From contig JAOWBW010000043.1 of the NCBI GenBank assembly GCA_026119855.1, positions 2,108,001 to 2,172,000 on the forward strand: 64,000 bases of DNA. Reading direction: 5' to 3'. A model generated the notes under the pieces. It did not search any database. It worked only from the letters and a program-made list of their open reading frames with translations, and was not told the origin of the DNA. The translations under genes were made by a program, and so were the position numbers. How positions within the stretch are numbered: position 1 is the first letter of the stretch; the number at the start of each line of letters is the position of its first letter. This stretch comes from Campanula takesimana. Taxonomy: Eukaryota > Streptophyta > Magnoliopsida > Asterales > Campanulaceae. Shown one piece after another: positions 9,545 to 21,360 of the stretch.

Positions 9545-11374
9545 TCACAATGCCATGAAGATATCCACCATCGTGAGCCCTATCTTGTTGAAGGCATCCA
9601 TGAGCTCGAGGATACTAATCTCGCATGTTTGCACCATATTCACCCCACCCCCATTGTTGGGAAGAGGGTTATTTACCACATTCGGACCCTTCGGCTTCTC
9701 AATCTTCTTGTCATTGATCAACCCTTGTACTACGCGCTTCAATTGAATACAACCATCCGTTGTGTGTCCGATGTGCTTGTGATACTTGCAGAACTTGGAG
9801 GCGTCCAAATCAGTTCTTGGGTAGGCGGGCTGGTAATTCTCCAAAGGCTTGATAAGACCTCTCTTGACTAACACGTCAAAGACTTTCCCCATAGGCATTC
9901 CAAAATCGTCAAAGTGTTCCCTCTCTCTTTGCGGCGGAGCCCCGTTCCTTGTTACGGCTTGGACATCTAGCGGGACCTCTTTTTGGACCATATTCACTTG
10001 GCCGACGGCCTCCTTTCCACCCCTAGGAGGCGCAGGTGCAGTAGGAGCCTTGTAGCGGAAGGAGTTGTTGTTGTTGGTCTTTGGACTTTCCTTTGGCGGC
10101 ACAATCCCAGTGAACCCTGCTTCGTACCTTACTCCGGCGTCAACCATTTCCCGCAAATCAGGGAAGTAACCATTACCTATAGCTGCTTTCATCTCCGGTA
10201 GCAAGCACTTGTAGAAAATCTGTTTCTGTTCCTTCGCTTTTGGTGGGTATTGGACCTCGCACAACCGATGATTCCACCTCTTGTAAAAATCATAAATAGC
10301 CTCGCCGGGCTTTTGCATAGTGTTCTCAAGGTCGGTTCGATTCACATGCCAATCCAAGTTAGCTTGATACTTCTCACAGAAAATGGCACTGATTTGATCC
10401 CACGTTTGCCTCTCGCTTGGTTCTAGCCCCAAGAACCAACGCAGAGCTATACCATCCAAAGTGCTATGAAATACGCGAGCCATTTGTTCGTTGGTGCAGT
10501 CACGAGCCCTCATGGCCAACACATAACTATCCAAATGAGTCTTAGGACACGAGTCACCATGAAACATTGCCACCTTAGGCATCTTGAAATCCTTGGGGAG
10601 AGCCCCCACTTGGCTAGGGTTGATTGTCTTGGTAGTCGGTGCACTTTGCTTATCCACGGTCTCGATCAACTTTCGCATTTGCTCTTGCATGGCCATAACC
10701 ACAGGGTGATTGGAGATGTCGGGGATAGTTTCTGACAGAATGACGGGAGGAGTAGTGGAAGCAGTAGCAGCGGCCATCCCAATACTCAGAGGCAACGAGG
10801 GTGCGGGTAGTTTGCTAGCGGAGAGGTAGCCACCAAGCAGTTCAGGGGAAGGTTCATAGACAGCCTTGTTCTTGCTCATGGTAGTGAAATCTTGTTGGGT
10901 GTAGAGAGAAGGAGGTGGAACATTGCGGTAGCTTGGGAATGGGAAGGAAGTAGCATTGGTGTTGGGGGGACAGTTGGTATTGACCTCTTCATCCTCGACA
11001 TAAATGAAATTCTCCCCATCGGGCACCAGTTTAGTCCCCTTTTGTTGAATGTGACCCTTCAACTGTTGGTTCTGGTCTTCCAACATCTTGTTGCTTTCCT
11101 CGAGATTCTTGATCTTGGCTTCGAGACCGGCGAGGAAGTTCTGGAGGCTTGGGGGAATACCATTGAGAGTGGTCTCGATGTTGAGCTCGGCGGCACTAGC
11201 AGGAGGAGCAGAGGCTGAAGCTGAAGCGGGAGTCGACATTGCTGATGATGAGACTGAGAACGTGGACGGAGTAGAAGCTTCGCGTTGTAGTCGACCACCC
11301 GAGCGGATCCAAACTTGCTTTGCTGAAAGGTTGAAGGGTAATGAAGCTTTAGGATAGGGGGAAGGCTCATGCAA
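9545..11374 (-). CDS. gag of gypsy element 1 (Tat/Ogre-like), 609 aa
   Basis: The longest open gag in the window. Residues 1-65 are low-complexity Ser/Ala. About 75-105 form a coiled coil (LEAKIKNLEESNKMLEDQNQ). A proline-rich spacer follows. About 265-430 are the Retrotrans_gag capsid domain (KVAMFHGDSCPKTHLDSYVL, ALRWFLGL, RWNHRLCEV, FYKCLLPEM). About 525-560 carry the CCHC-like knuckle (KFCKYHKHIGHTTDGC). Gag forms the particle and packages RNA. The start could be the first ATG or the MSTPASAS Met about 45 codons later; the latter begins the low-complexity part. It lies about 1.1 kb downstream of the primer site. Unlike pol, this ORF is open throughout. Confidence 0.85.
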   Translation of the reverse strand: MHEPSPYPKASLPFNLSAKQVWIRSGGRLQREASTPSTFSVSSSAMSTPASASASAPPASAAELNIETTLNGIPPSLQNFLAGLEAKIKNLEESNKMLEDQNQQLKGHIQQKGTKLVPDGENFIYVEDEEVNTNCPPNTNATSFPFPSYRNVPPPSLYTQQDFTTMSKNKAVYEPSPELLGGYLSASKLPAPSLPLSIGMAAATASTTPPVILSETIPDISNHPVVMAMQEQMRKLIETVDKQSAPTTKTINPSQVGALPKDFKMPKVAMFHGDSCPKTHLDSYVLAMRARDCTNEQMARVFHSTLDGIALRWFLGLEPSERQTWDQISAIFCEKYQANLDWHVNRTDLENTMQKPGEAIYDFYKRWNHRLCEVQYPPKAKEQKQIFYKCLLPEMKAAIGNGYFPDLREMVDAGVRYEAGFTGIVPPKESPKTNNNNSFRYKAPTAPAPPRGGKEAVGQVNMVQKEVPLDVQAVTRNGAPPQREREHFDDFGMPMGKVFDVLVKRGLIKPLENYQPAYPRTDLDASKFCKYHKHIGHTTDGCIQLKRVVQGLINDKKIEKPKGPNVVNNPLPNNGGGVNMVQTCEISILELMDAFNKIGLTMVDIFMAL

Positions 11375-11494
11375 AGTATATTTTAATTTACAAAAACATA
11401 CATTATTTACATCCTAATTGGTTGGAAGGGGTACCCCTTTTTCGCAACTAGTTAGAAGACTACGATCAGTGGAGGCCATCATTACTTCTACAGA

Positions 11495-11556
11495 CCCCTC
11501 GTTTTTCACCTGTATTGCACACCCCCAAACGAACAATTTGGGCGAGGGTCCTATAG
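11495..11556. repeat. Motif C, copy 1 (leader hairpin)
   Basis: The block cccctcgtttttcacctg, then tattgcac, then cccaaacgaacaatttgggc. The last part can fold with cccaaa pairing tttggg. It sits about 120 bp upstream of gag and is shared with both TR-GAG leaders. Confidence 0.7.
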
Positions 11557-12224
11557 GGCAAGCGGCTTCCACCAACCATCGGATCCTACGACTAACCCTC
11601 CCTTAAAGGCATTTAACGTGATGTCTATGTTGCATCCTACGCAAGTTAATGATGAGCGGAGATCTTGACAATAAACACTCATCTCACCATGGCACGTCCC
11701 TTGTAGGGAAATCACTTTTTTGTGCACTTTCTCTCAAAGATCTCGATTCATCATTGACTTGGGGATGACTCGACATAGACAGCACGTTAATTGACTATTA
11801 AGAAAAAGCTAGCCAAACCAACCGGTCAAAACCTAGGTGTGATACCTATACTAGTGTGGGTTGATATGGGTTAGGTAAAAGGTTCCCACCGTATACGGTG
11901 AGTGGAATAGACGAGTGACTCGAAAAGAGTGCGGCAGTAGCACACAAATTCCTGCACATCGAATACTCCGGGTAATGGGGACCTGTGCAGTGCTGACACG
12001 GACTAGTGGTAGTGTGTGGCAAGAAACTAATTCTTTTTAAGGAGAAAAGAGAGAAGCTTTTGATGTTAGGATGATGCAATGCAATGCATGAGAGAGGGAG
12101 AGAGAGCCATGTACAAGGGAGCATAGCAGAGTTTTGTTTAACCCTAATACTAAAGCGAAGATAACAGGGGTACAAGGATACAAGGTATATACAAAGTACA
12201 AGTATCAACAAAGTACAAGTATTA

Positions 12225-12425
12225 ACATTGCGGGGTGCGCGGGTGCATGTGTGAACATGGCAAGTATGTGAGGTGCATGTATAAACATGGCAAGTGTGTG
12301 CATGTGTAAACATGGCAAGTGTGTGGAGGGTGCATGTGTGAACATGGCAAGTATGTGAGGTGCATGTATAAACATGGCAAGTGGTGCATGTGAGAATCAT
12401 GTCAAAGTGTAAGGTGCATGTGAGA
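12225..12425. repeat. Leader minisatellite with catggcaagt units
   Basis: Imperfect 22-36 bp units carry gtgcatgtgtgaacatggca or gtgcatgtataaacatggca, about seven in all. Apparent ORFs here (Cys/His/Thr repeats) follow from the repeat and are not genes. Confidence 0.8.
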
Positions 12426-12490
12426 ACATGGCAAACATCATGATGTGAACGAAAGTTAGACCCACTAAGTTTGAAAAAGTTTCAAAGCAC

Positions 12491-12508
12491 TCCCCAGCAG
12501 AGTCGCCA
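12491..12508 (-). other. Primer binding site of element 1
   Basis: On the minus strand it reads TGGCGACTCTGCTGGGGA, one base after the LTR end. It is complementary to the 3' end of a tRNA with CCCCAGCAGAGTCG-CCA, a plant tRNA-Arg type as described for Ogre/Tat elements. The tRNA identity is recalled, not searched. Confidence 0.8.
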
Positions 12509-12509
12509 C

Positions 12510-12750
12510 TGTGAATACCCCTTTCCGATGAAGCGACGCATGGGAAGTATCTTGTGATTATTTTTATTTACAAAAGGAATATTCTTAACGACATTAAAAT
12601 TATGAGAGTCGCCACGCCGTTTTAATTAAAGCCAAAACATTGAAAAAAGCATTTTTAGTGGGTTCGGGGGTCAAATTACAACAAGAGAAGAATATTGGAC
12701 GTTATCACTCCTATTGCCCGAATTGATCGGTCTTTCTATCATGATGCGGT
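12510..12750 (-). mobile_element. 5' LTR of element 1, promoter-distal part
   Basis: The minus-strand LTR ends here at tgtgaatacc (plus view), next to the primer site. It is broken at 12750 by copia copy 1 and resumes at 21276; together about 1,150 bp. The text matches 40550-40730 in element 4. Confidence 0.8.
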
Positions 12751-14242
12751 TGTTGGGTTTCGATCAAACATGCGCAGCGGAATTTAGCATTTAAAATTTT
12801 GAAACCCAAAGCCATGGATCCGTTCATATGATTAAATCAAATACAACATAAGAATAAAGGAATAAACTAACCCTTGATGGCTATCAAATTCTCTTGGTCT
12901 TTGGTGGAGGTTTGAAGACTTGATCACGATCACAAAGCTTGAACACGAACTTTGAAGATGATGATTTTCACCCTCTAGCGGTATCCACACTTCGAACGAA
13001 TATCAAAGGAGCTTCTTTGATCTTGGTTGCTAGACCAAATTGTGAAACACTTTTCACAATCAAAAGAACTATATGGAATTTATTTTGTGTATTATTTTGT
13101 TCCTCAACCAAGAATGTCTTGGAACAAAATAAACCCTCTCTCAAACTCTTTGAGACTCATAAAATTATTAGCTTTGAGTGCTGGCCGAATTTGTTCTTTT
13201 ATACACAAGTATGACCTATTCCAAATAGGAAACTTGTGTCAAAATCCGTCCAAAATTCGTTTCCTAATCAAATTAGGAATCTGCCACCCGACAGTACTGT
13301 GCGGCCGCCCAAAAGCCTCTGTGCGGTCGCACAACTATCTGAAACAAAACTGGTACAAAACTGAGCTAAGTGTGCGGCCGCCCAGTCCATTATGTGCGGT
13401 CGCCCACTTCCCCAGAAAGTCCAGAATTTCCAAAATTCCAATGTAGTCCTTTTAAAGATTCGTTCTATTGTGTGTGACCCTCTAGGATTATACTAAGTTG
13501 GCAATGGGTTCAAACATGAAACCATAAGATATGATTAGGTTCTAGCAAACCGTCATACCTACCCAATTAGTATAACTAGATACAAGTTCGCATTCCTCTT
13601 AGAATATGTCATAATCCTTTTGTCCACGATATCATTGAACACAAGTCATGGTCAAAGAGTCAACTTGTTTTGTTCAATACTTTCTCGATTCCGAATATGT
13701 TGATAATCCAAATGACATTGATCCAATCAATTCATTTGAGTCCGGCCGAACATTTCATCAACATCATTCCTACGAGAGGCCCAAGCTTGACATCTCTCCG
13801 AGGAGGGACAAATCCATTTAGCTTATTATTCTTCCCTACGTGAATCCGATTATGCCAATCATACCCTTTATAACTACTCGGTTAAAAGTAGCGTTTGAAT
13901 ATGTCAAACATAATGTTCATCAAGTGGAAGACTATAATAACTTCATGTCTAAGGATTCAAATGACATAACTAATATGAGATATATGTATGACATAGACCA
14001 TGACATAAATCTCATAGAGCGGGTCATGTCCAGTACCTTGTTCCAAACAAGTACCCATAAATCTAACATGATCATCCCATGATCATTTAGCCTTTATACT
14101 AGTGCTTAATAAGTACTAGGGACGGAGATTATTATAAGTAAACATGAACAACAATAATAATCAAAACATCTCTTTATTAATATGAAATGAATGATAACAA
14201 TTACAACGTTCATTAAACGTGCCTAGGGCACCACTACCAACA
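12751..14242 (-). repeat. 3' LTR of copia copy 1
   Basis: In plus view it starts tgttgggtttcgatc and ends gcaccactaccaaca. The TATA box of the minus strand is at 13196-13203, with four GCGGCCGCCC/GCGGTCGC boxes (13299-13405) just upstream of it in minus-strand terms. Confidence 0.95.
13299..13405. promoter_or_regulatory. GCGGCCGC box array in copia LTR (left copy)
   Basis: Boxes alternate as tgtgcggccgccc, tgtgcggtcgcac, tgtgcggccgccc, tgtgcggtcgccc. The array is GC-rich in an AT-rich LTR and lies about 95-200 bp upstream of the minus-strand TATA. Confidence 0.7.
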
Positions 14243-14254
14243 ATCTCCCACTTG
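14243..14254 (-). other. Polypurine tract of copia copy 1
   Basis: The minus strand reads GCAAGTGGGAGAT directly before the 3' LTR start, the expected plus-strand primer for reverse transcription. Confidence 0.8.
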
Positions 14255-14256
14255 CC

Positions 14257-17200
14257 CTAGGCCCAATCTCCCATGTATCTAATACCCATGGACCTAACAT
14301 GACCATCATGTTTAGCTTGTGGAAGTCCCTTTGTTAGCGGGTCCGCAACATTGTCATCAGTAGGTACTCTGCATATATTTACGTCTCCCCTATCAACGAT
14401 CTCTCGAATGATATGAAAACGCCTAAGTATGTGTTTAGATTTCTGATGTGCTCTTGGTTCCTTTGCTTGAGCAATAGCACCATTATTGTCGCAATAAAGG
14501 TCTATTGGACTAGCAATACTAGGAACCACTTCAAGTTCAGTTATGAACTTCTTAATCCAAACAGCTTCCTTTGCAGCATCCGATGCAGCAATATACTCAG
14601 CTTCTGTTGTAGAATCAGCGGTTGTACTTTGCTTGGAACTCTTCCAGCTTACAGCTCCACCATTTAACATAAACACAAAACCCGATTGCGATCGGCTATC
14701 ATCTTTGTCAGTTTGGAAGCTTGCATCCGTGTAAGCATTTACAACGAGATCATCTTCCATTCCTCCATAGACCAAAAACGAGTCTTTAGTCCTTCTCAAG
14801 TACTTAAGAATCGCTTTTACAGCTATCCAGTGATTTTCGCCAGGGTCGGATTGGTATCTTGTCATGCTCAAAGCATAAGATACATCCGGCCTAGTACAAA
14901 TCATGGCATACATGATGGACCCAATTGCCGAAGCATATGGAACATCATTCATTTTCTCACGCTCATCTTTTGTCTTAGGACATTGAGTCTTGCTTAGAGA
15001 AACTCCATGTAACACGGGCAAGGTGCCTCTCTTAGAATTTTCCATACGGAATCTTCTAATGACCTTGTCAATGTATGTACTTTGGCTTAAACCAAGTATC
15101 CTCCTTGATCTATCTCTATAGATCTTAATGCCAAGAATATATGCGGCTTCACCCATATCTTTCATTGCGAAGCACTTTCCTAACCAAGTCTTTACAGACT
15201 GAAGTGTAGGAATGTCGTTTCCAATGAGCAATATGTCATCCACGTATAAAATAAGGAATAGCACTATGCTCCCACTAATCTTCTTGTATACACAAGGCTC
15301 ATCTTCGTTCTTGATGAAACCAAACTCTTTGACCGATTCATCAAAACGGAGATTCCAACTCCTTGAAGCTTGCTTCAACCCATAGATGGATCTTTGCAAT
15401 TTGCATACCTTAGAATCTTGTTCAAAACCTTCTGGTTGTGTCATATACACATCCTCTTGGAGTTTTCCATTCAGGAAAGCGGTTTTGACGTCCATCTGCC
15501 ATATTTTATAGTCATGATATGCGGCAATGGCAAGCAAAATTCTTATAGACTTGATCATCGCTACGGGTGAAAAGGTCTCATCATAGTCAATACCATTAAC
15601 TTGCCTATAACCCTTCGCTACAAGCCTAGCTTTGTAAGTATGCACCTTCCCATCCATGTCAGTCTTCTTTTTGAAGACCCATTTGCATCCTATGGTTTTT
15701 ACACTTTCGGGCGCATCAATCAAATTCCAAACTTGATTGTCTTGCATGGATTGCAATTCGGATTCCATGGCTCTAAGCCACTTGTACGAATCAGGAGAAG
15801 ACATCGCCTCTTGGTAGGTTGACGGTTCATCATTCTCAATGATTTCTACCTCATTACTATCCGTTACGAGAAATCCATATCTCTCGGGCTCGGATCGTAA
15901 CCTACTAGATCTGCGAGATGCTTGTGTATTTAGAACAGGTTCCACAACTCCTTGTGGTTCTTGTTCTTGTTCCACTATTGGTTCAATGTTATTTTCTGGG
16001 TCTCGAATTTCTTCAAGATTTATTTTACTCCCACTGATTTCTTTGGAGAGAAACTCTTTCTCTAGAAAGACACCAGTTCGGGCAACAAACACTTTGTTGT
16101 CCTCACGGTTGTAAAAGTAATATCCTTTAGTTTCCTTAGGATATCCCACGAAAATACATTTATCAGATTTGTGTGCTAGTTTGTCAGAGATAAGTCTCTT
16201 GACATAAACTTCGCAACCCCAAATCCTCATGAAAGATAAACTAGGTTTCTTTCCACTCCACATCTCATATGGAGTCTTTGGAACCGATTTAGTTGGAACT
16301 TGATTTAGTGTGAAAGTAGCGGTTTCCAGGGCGTAACCCCAAAAGGATATTGGAAGATCAACTTGACTCATCATTGATCGAACCATGTCTAACAAAGTCC
16401 GATTTCTCCTCTCAGACACACCATTCCATTGTGGTGTTCCAGGCGGAGTCAATTGTGAAACTAATCAACAATTCTTTAGATGATCATCAAATTCTTGGCT
16501 CAAGTATTCACCACCTCGATCTGATCGAAGTGCCTTTATACTTTTGCCAAGTTGTTTTTCTACTTCATTTTGAAATATTCTAAATATCTCAAATGCTTCA
16601 CTTTTATGTTTCATTAGGTAAACATACCCAAATCTACTATAATCATCAGTGAAGGTTATGAAGTATTGATATCCTCCCCTAGCATTGCTACTTAATGGTC
16701 CGCATACATCGGAATGTATCAACCCCAATAAGTTGCTTGCCCTTTCACCCAACTTGGTAAAAGGTGTCTTAGTCATTTTTCCAAGAAGACACGACTCACA
16801 AGTATCATATGACTCTAAGTCACATGAACCCAAAAGTCCGTCCCCATGGAGTTTTGAGATACGCTTCTCATTAATATGACCAAGACGACAATGCCACAAA
16901 TAAGTATGATTTACATCATTAGGTTTAGATTTCTTATTTACATGATAGACATTATTTTCATTCTTGACATCCAAGATATAAAGGCCATTAAATGAATTAG
17001 CAATACCATAAAGCACATCATTTAAATAAATAGAAAATTTCTTATTCTCAATAAGAAACTTAAAACCTTCATTATCCAAACAAGAAATTGAAATAATATT
17101 TCTGCTTAAATCCGGAACATAATAACAATTGTTCAAAACAAGAATTAATCCGGAAGGTAAAGTGACTTCATAAGTCCCTACGGCTAATGCAGCAACTCTT

Positions 17201-18210
17201 GCTCCATTTCCCACACGTATATCTACTTCACCTTCTTTAAGCAGTCTCCTATTCTTTAGTCCCTGCACATTTAGACAAATGTGAGAACCACATCCGGTAT
17301 CCAATACCCAAGAATCAGTGGTAGAAAGGAGAATATCTATCATATAGATACCTGAAGTCGACGCAGCCTTGCTGCTCTTCTTCTTCTTTTGCTCTTCCAA
17401 GAAAGCCTTGCAATTACATTTCCAATGACCAATTTCTTGACAATGGAAACAAATTGCATCCTTTTGTGAATCGGGTTTTGCCTCAGAAGCCTTGGCAACC
17501 TTTGCCTTGCTTATCTTGGGTTTGACAACTTTTGCCTTACCCTTGCCTTTGGCACCAGGCTTCTTCCCATCATGAACCAAGAGCACGGGAGAACCTTTCT
17601 CCACAATTTTCATCTCTGCAGTTTTGAGCATCCCATGCAACTCAGAGAGATTCTTATCCATTCCATGCATGTTATAATTCATTACAAACTGATTATAACT
17701 TTTAGGCAATGAATTAAGAATGAGATCCGTGGCTAGCTCCAATGGGATTGGATAGCCAAGTTTCTCAAGGTGCTCTATATAACCTTTCATTTTAAGAAAG
17801 TGAGGACTCACTTGTTGCCCTTCATTCATTTTACTAGTAGTGAATGCAACAATGGTCTTGTACCTCTCTTGCCTAGCTTGCTCTTGAAACATGGTTCTCA
17901 ACTCCACGCCTATCTCATAGGCTTCCAAATGTTCCAAACTTTGTTGGAGTTTTGAGCACATAGCAGCAAGCATGAGACAACTTACATCTCTAGAATCATT
18001 ACGATGTTTCTTGTAATTGTCTCATTCTACCCTAGGGGCAGTAGGCGGTGGTTCAGCGGGGAGAGGCCCATCGAGAATGTACAACTTATCTTCTTGCCTA
18101 AGAACGATTCTTATGCTACGGATCCAATCCATAAAGTTAGTACCATTCTCTTCGAGCTTATCCTTCTCAAGGATCGATCGCAACGACATTGATTGAGTGT
18201 TATTAGTCAT
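14257..18210 (-). pseudogene. copia gag-pol polyprotein, copy 1, two in-frame stops
   Basis: One reading frame from the ATG at 18210 (MTNNTQSMSLRSILEKDK) to the stop at 14257. It is interrupted by a TGA near 18022 (gag) and another near 16464 (integrase). Domains in order: copia gag (about residues 1-210); zinc knuckle CFHCQEIGHWKCNC; protease WVLDTGCGSHIC; GAG-pre-integrase and HHCC (LWHCRLGHI, CESCLLGK); integrase core with HSDVCGP, FTDDYSR and RSDRGGEY; RT with QMDVKTAFLNG and LYVDDILLIG; RNase H with AYTDASF and TTEAEYIA. Domain order INT-RT-RH defines copia. Copy 2 has sense codons at both stop sites, so these are single-base nonsense changes. Otherwise it is complete, and could have been moved by enzymes from another copy. 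Confidence 0.93.
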
Positions 18211-19765
18211 TATCTACAAATATGCAAAAATTTCCAAAATTTAATAAGTACCGATTTTCATTAAAGAGATAAATAATGTATTTTTCAAACAAAATACTCC
18301 CATTAAATTATATAACCTTCATATACATCCAATGTATAATATAATTCAAATGGGTTAAGATCCAACTTTAATTTAATTTCAAGTCCGCTAAGGCGGATTA
18401 CACAAAATCAAATTAAGTAGGTAGAAAACTCTTGTCAATCATATCTCATATGACTCTTAGTTCCTTTTATGAGATTCTTTAAGAAATCCAATTTCAAAAA
18501 GCATGTTAAACCTCATCTTTGCCTAGGCCCAAAACTGTTTTGACGCCCAATTAAGTCTAACCATTTTAAACGCATAGTTAATGTGTCCCGCTAGGGCGTG
18601 CCCACACTATCTATCTTGCTCATACATAAACAAATTTAATGCATCTCGCTAGGGCGAATCTACATTAAAATCACTCATGTACTAACAAGTGTTTTAATCA
18701 TGGCATGGCAATAAAAGACTTAAAACTTTCTTTGAAGGTTCATCACATATAGCATATAACACATTTATGAGCACATAATATAAACATGTTATACATCAAG
18801 TTTAGCCACTAAATTAATCCCATTAATTTAAGCATGGTATTTATGTGTCATTAGTTTCTCTATAATTATGAGGATGAGACTATTTCAACTTTGGTTATTA
18901 TTTCCAAATCAAGACAACAAGAAGTGCGGTCGAACTAAGCCATTAGGCAACCACAATCCCGCACTAATTCAAGAAACCAAGAAAGTAGTCCATGTGGCCG
19001 AAACTAAGCAATAGATGGTCTCGATGAACGTAGGCCAATTGCATTCACAATTCCACATGGATCTCCAATCATTGAATCAAGAACTTTGTTTCTCAATTTT
19101 AGCAATTATGAACTCTTCATAATTCTAACTTCGTTTTATCTTTGAAACTTTGATTGCGATCAAGTTTGGGAAACACAATCTCGATGAACGCAGATTAGCC
19201 ATCCAAACCTTGAACCAATCTTAGAATCACAAGACTAAAACAAATAGGAAAATCAAACCCTAAGATCCTCACATAAACCAACTACCCATAACCCATTCCA
19301 GATCAGCAAGTCTGGACTGGTTGTGTTACTGGTTTTGTTGGACCTCTCGAAAATTCCAAATCCTGATTTCAACAAAAAATCAGACAATCTGATCCTTATG
19401 TGCGGCCGCCCAAAACTCACTGTGCGGTCGCCCAAACATGTGCGGCCGCCCAAGTGATTTTGTGCGGTCGCCCAAACTGATCAGAATGTACAGAATTTTG
19501 AAGTTCGAAAATTTTGTCTCAAAATCGTTTTTCCCCGATTATTAAAACTTTGATCCAATCAAAAATTAATAATCAACAATTCTGAATCAACCATAATTTA
19601 TTTATTACGATTGAATCGTGCGATTAAAGTTGCAAAACAATAAACCACATAAAATCACATAACACATAAACAACATATATTCCAATATTCAAATCATTCA
19701 AGGCACATAAACAATTTATATACACATAACATGATCCAAGTATTGAATTAATCAACATGAACGGG
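18211..19765 (-). other. Untranslated 5' leader of copia copy 1
   Basis: About 1.55 kb between primer site and gag ATG, AT-rich, without an ORF that fits copia proteins. It holds a second GCGGCCGC box array (19398-19473). A similar leader lies in copy 2 (42531-44108). Confidence 0.8.
19398..19473. promoter_or_regulatory. GCGGCCGC box array in copia leader, copy 1
   Basis: Four boxes alternate as tgcggccgcccaa and tgcggtcgcccaa, the same two types and order as in the LTR array, but downstream of the primer site. Confidence 0.7.
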
Positions 19766-19777
19766 GCTCTGATACCA
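19766..19777 (-). other. Primer binding site of copia copy 1
   Basis: The minus strand reads TGGTATCAGAGC, the standard copia site complementary to initiator-Met tRNA, one base inside the 5' LTR. Confidence 0.95.
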
Positions 19778-19778
19778 C

Positions 19779-21270
19779 TGTTGGGTTTCGATCAAACATG
19801 CGCAGCGGAATTTAGCATTTAAAATTTTGAAACCCAAAGCCATGGATCCGTTCATATGATTAAATCAAATACAACATAAGAATAAAGGAATAAACTAACC
19901 CTTGATGGCTATCAAATTCTCTTGGTCTTTGGTGGAGGTTTGAAGACTTGATCACGATCACAAAGCTTGAACACGAACTTTGAAGATGATGATTTTCACC
20001 CTCTAGCGGTATCCACACTTCGAACGAATATCAAAGGAGCTTCTTTGATCTTGGTTGCTAGACCAAATTGTGAAACACTTTTCACAATCAAAAGAACTAT
20101 ATGGAATTTATTTTGTGTATTATTTTGTTCCTCAACCAAGAATGTCTTGGAACAAAATAAACCCTCTCTCAAACTCTTTGAGACTCATAAAATTATTAGC
20201 TTTGAGTGCTGGCCGAATTTGTTCTTTTATACACAAGTATGACCTATTCCAAATAGGAAACTTGTGTCAAAATCCGTCCAAAATTCGTTTCCTAATCAAA
20301 TTAGGAATCTGCCACCCGACAGTACTGTGCGGCCGCCCAAAAGCCTCTGTGCGGTCGCACAACTATCTGAAACAAAACTGGTACAAAACTGAGCTAAGTG
20401 TGCGGCCGCCCAGTCCATTATGTGCGGTCGCCCACTTCCCCAGAAAGTCCAGAATTTCCAAAATTCCAATGTAGTCCTTTTAAAGATTCGTTCTATTGTG
20501 TGTGACCCTCTAGGATTATACTAAGTTGGCAATGGGTTCAAACATGAAACCATAAGATATGATTAGGTTCTAGCAAACCGTCATACCTACCCAATTAGTA
20601 TAACTAGATACAAGTTCGCATTCCTCTTAGAATATGTCATAATCCTTTTGTCCACGATATCATTGAACACAAGTCATGGTCAAAGAGTCAACTTGTTTTG
20701 TTCAATACTTTCTCGATTCCGAATATGTTGATAATCCAAATGACATTGATCCAATCAATTCATTTGAGTCCGGTCGAACATTTCATCAACATCATTCCTA
20801 CGAGAGGCCCAATCTTGACATCTCTCCGAGGAGGGACAAATCCATTTAGCTTATTATTCTTCCCTACGTGAATCCGATTATGCCAATCATACCCTTTATA
20901 ACTACTCGGTTAAAAGTAGCGTTTGAATATGTCAAACATAATGTTCATCAAGTGGAAGACTATAATAACTTCATGTCTAAGGATTCAAATGACATAACTA
21001 ATATGAGATATATGTATGACATAGACCATGACATAAATCTCATAGAGCGGGTCATGTCCAGTACCTTGTTCCAAACAAGTACCCATAAATCTAACATGAT
21101 CATCCCATGATCATTTAGCCTTTATACTAGTGCTTAATAAGTACTAGGGACGGAGATTATTATAAGTAAACATGAACAACAATAATAATCAAAACATCTC
21201 TTTATTAATATGAAATGAATGATAACAATTACAACGTTCATTAAACGTGCCTAGGGCACCACTACCAACA
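19779..21270 (-). repeat. 5' LTR of copia copy 1
   Basis: The partner of 12751-14242 with the same length. It is the LTR that would drive transcription, with TATA at 20224-20231 (minus) and the GCGGCCGC array at 20327-20433 upstream of it. Confidence 0.95.
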
Positions 21271-21315
21271 GCGGTGTATGTAGTGTGTTAGTGATTTAGA
21301 CCGGATCCGAAGATT

Positions 21316-21360
21316 GCCTACGTTCCTCTCAATCTGAGAAGCTCAGGTCAGCGTAGTTCG
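21316..21360. repeat. Motif A, copy 2 (inside LTR)
   Basis: The outer arms cctacg and cgtag pair, as do the inner arms tctc and gaga, with conserved gctcaggtca and ttcg. Confidence 0.7.

Larger units (their letters stand above)
11375..12490 (-). other. 5' leader of element 1
   Basis: Untranslated leader between primer site and gag on the minus strand. It contains motif C (11495-11556) and a minisatellite (12225-12425). Phrases near 12000 (gactagtggtagtgtgtggc) and 12235 (ggggtgcgcggg) recur at 59.30 and 59.49 kb in element 4, showing the two share a leader. Confidence 0.7.
12751..21270 (-). mobile_element. Complete Ty1/copia LTR retrotransposon, copy 1 (8,520 bp)
   Basis: Two 1,492-bp LTRs (12751-14242 and 19779-21270) begin TGTTGG and end CCAACA, and differ by eye at only about two sites (near 13750 and 13790 versus their partners). 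Target duplication gcggt occurs at 12746-12750 and 21271-21275. The primer site for initiator-Met tRNA is at 19766-19777 and the polypurine tract at 14243-14254. The element lies in the minus direction inside the LTR of element 1. Very similar LTRs imply a recent insertion, although gag-pol has two stop codons. Confidence 0.95.

Noticed and set aside
11846..12400. 184-codon Cys/His/Thr-rich ORF that could suggest a metal-binding protein
   Set aside because: It is the antisense reading of the leader minisatellite (catggcaagt units).
12939..14082. ORFs inside the copia LTRs, present identically in both LTRs
   Set aside because: They lie wholly in the LTR, have no domain, and copy 2 has changed frames; chance ORFs.
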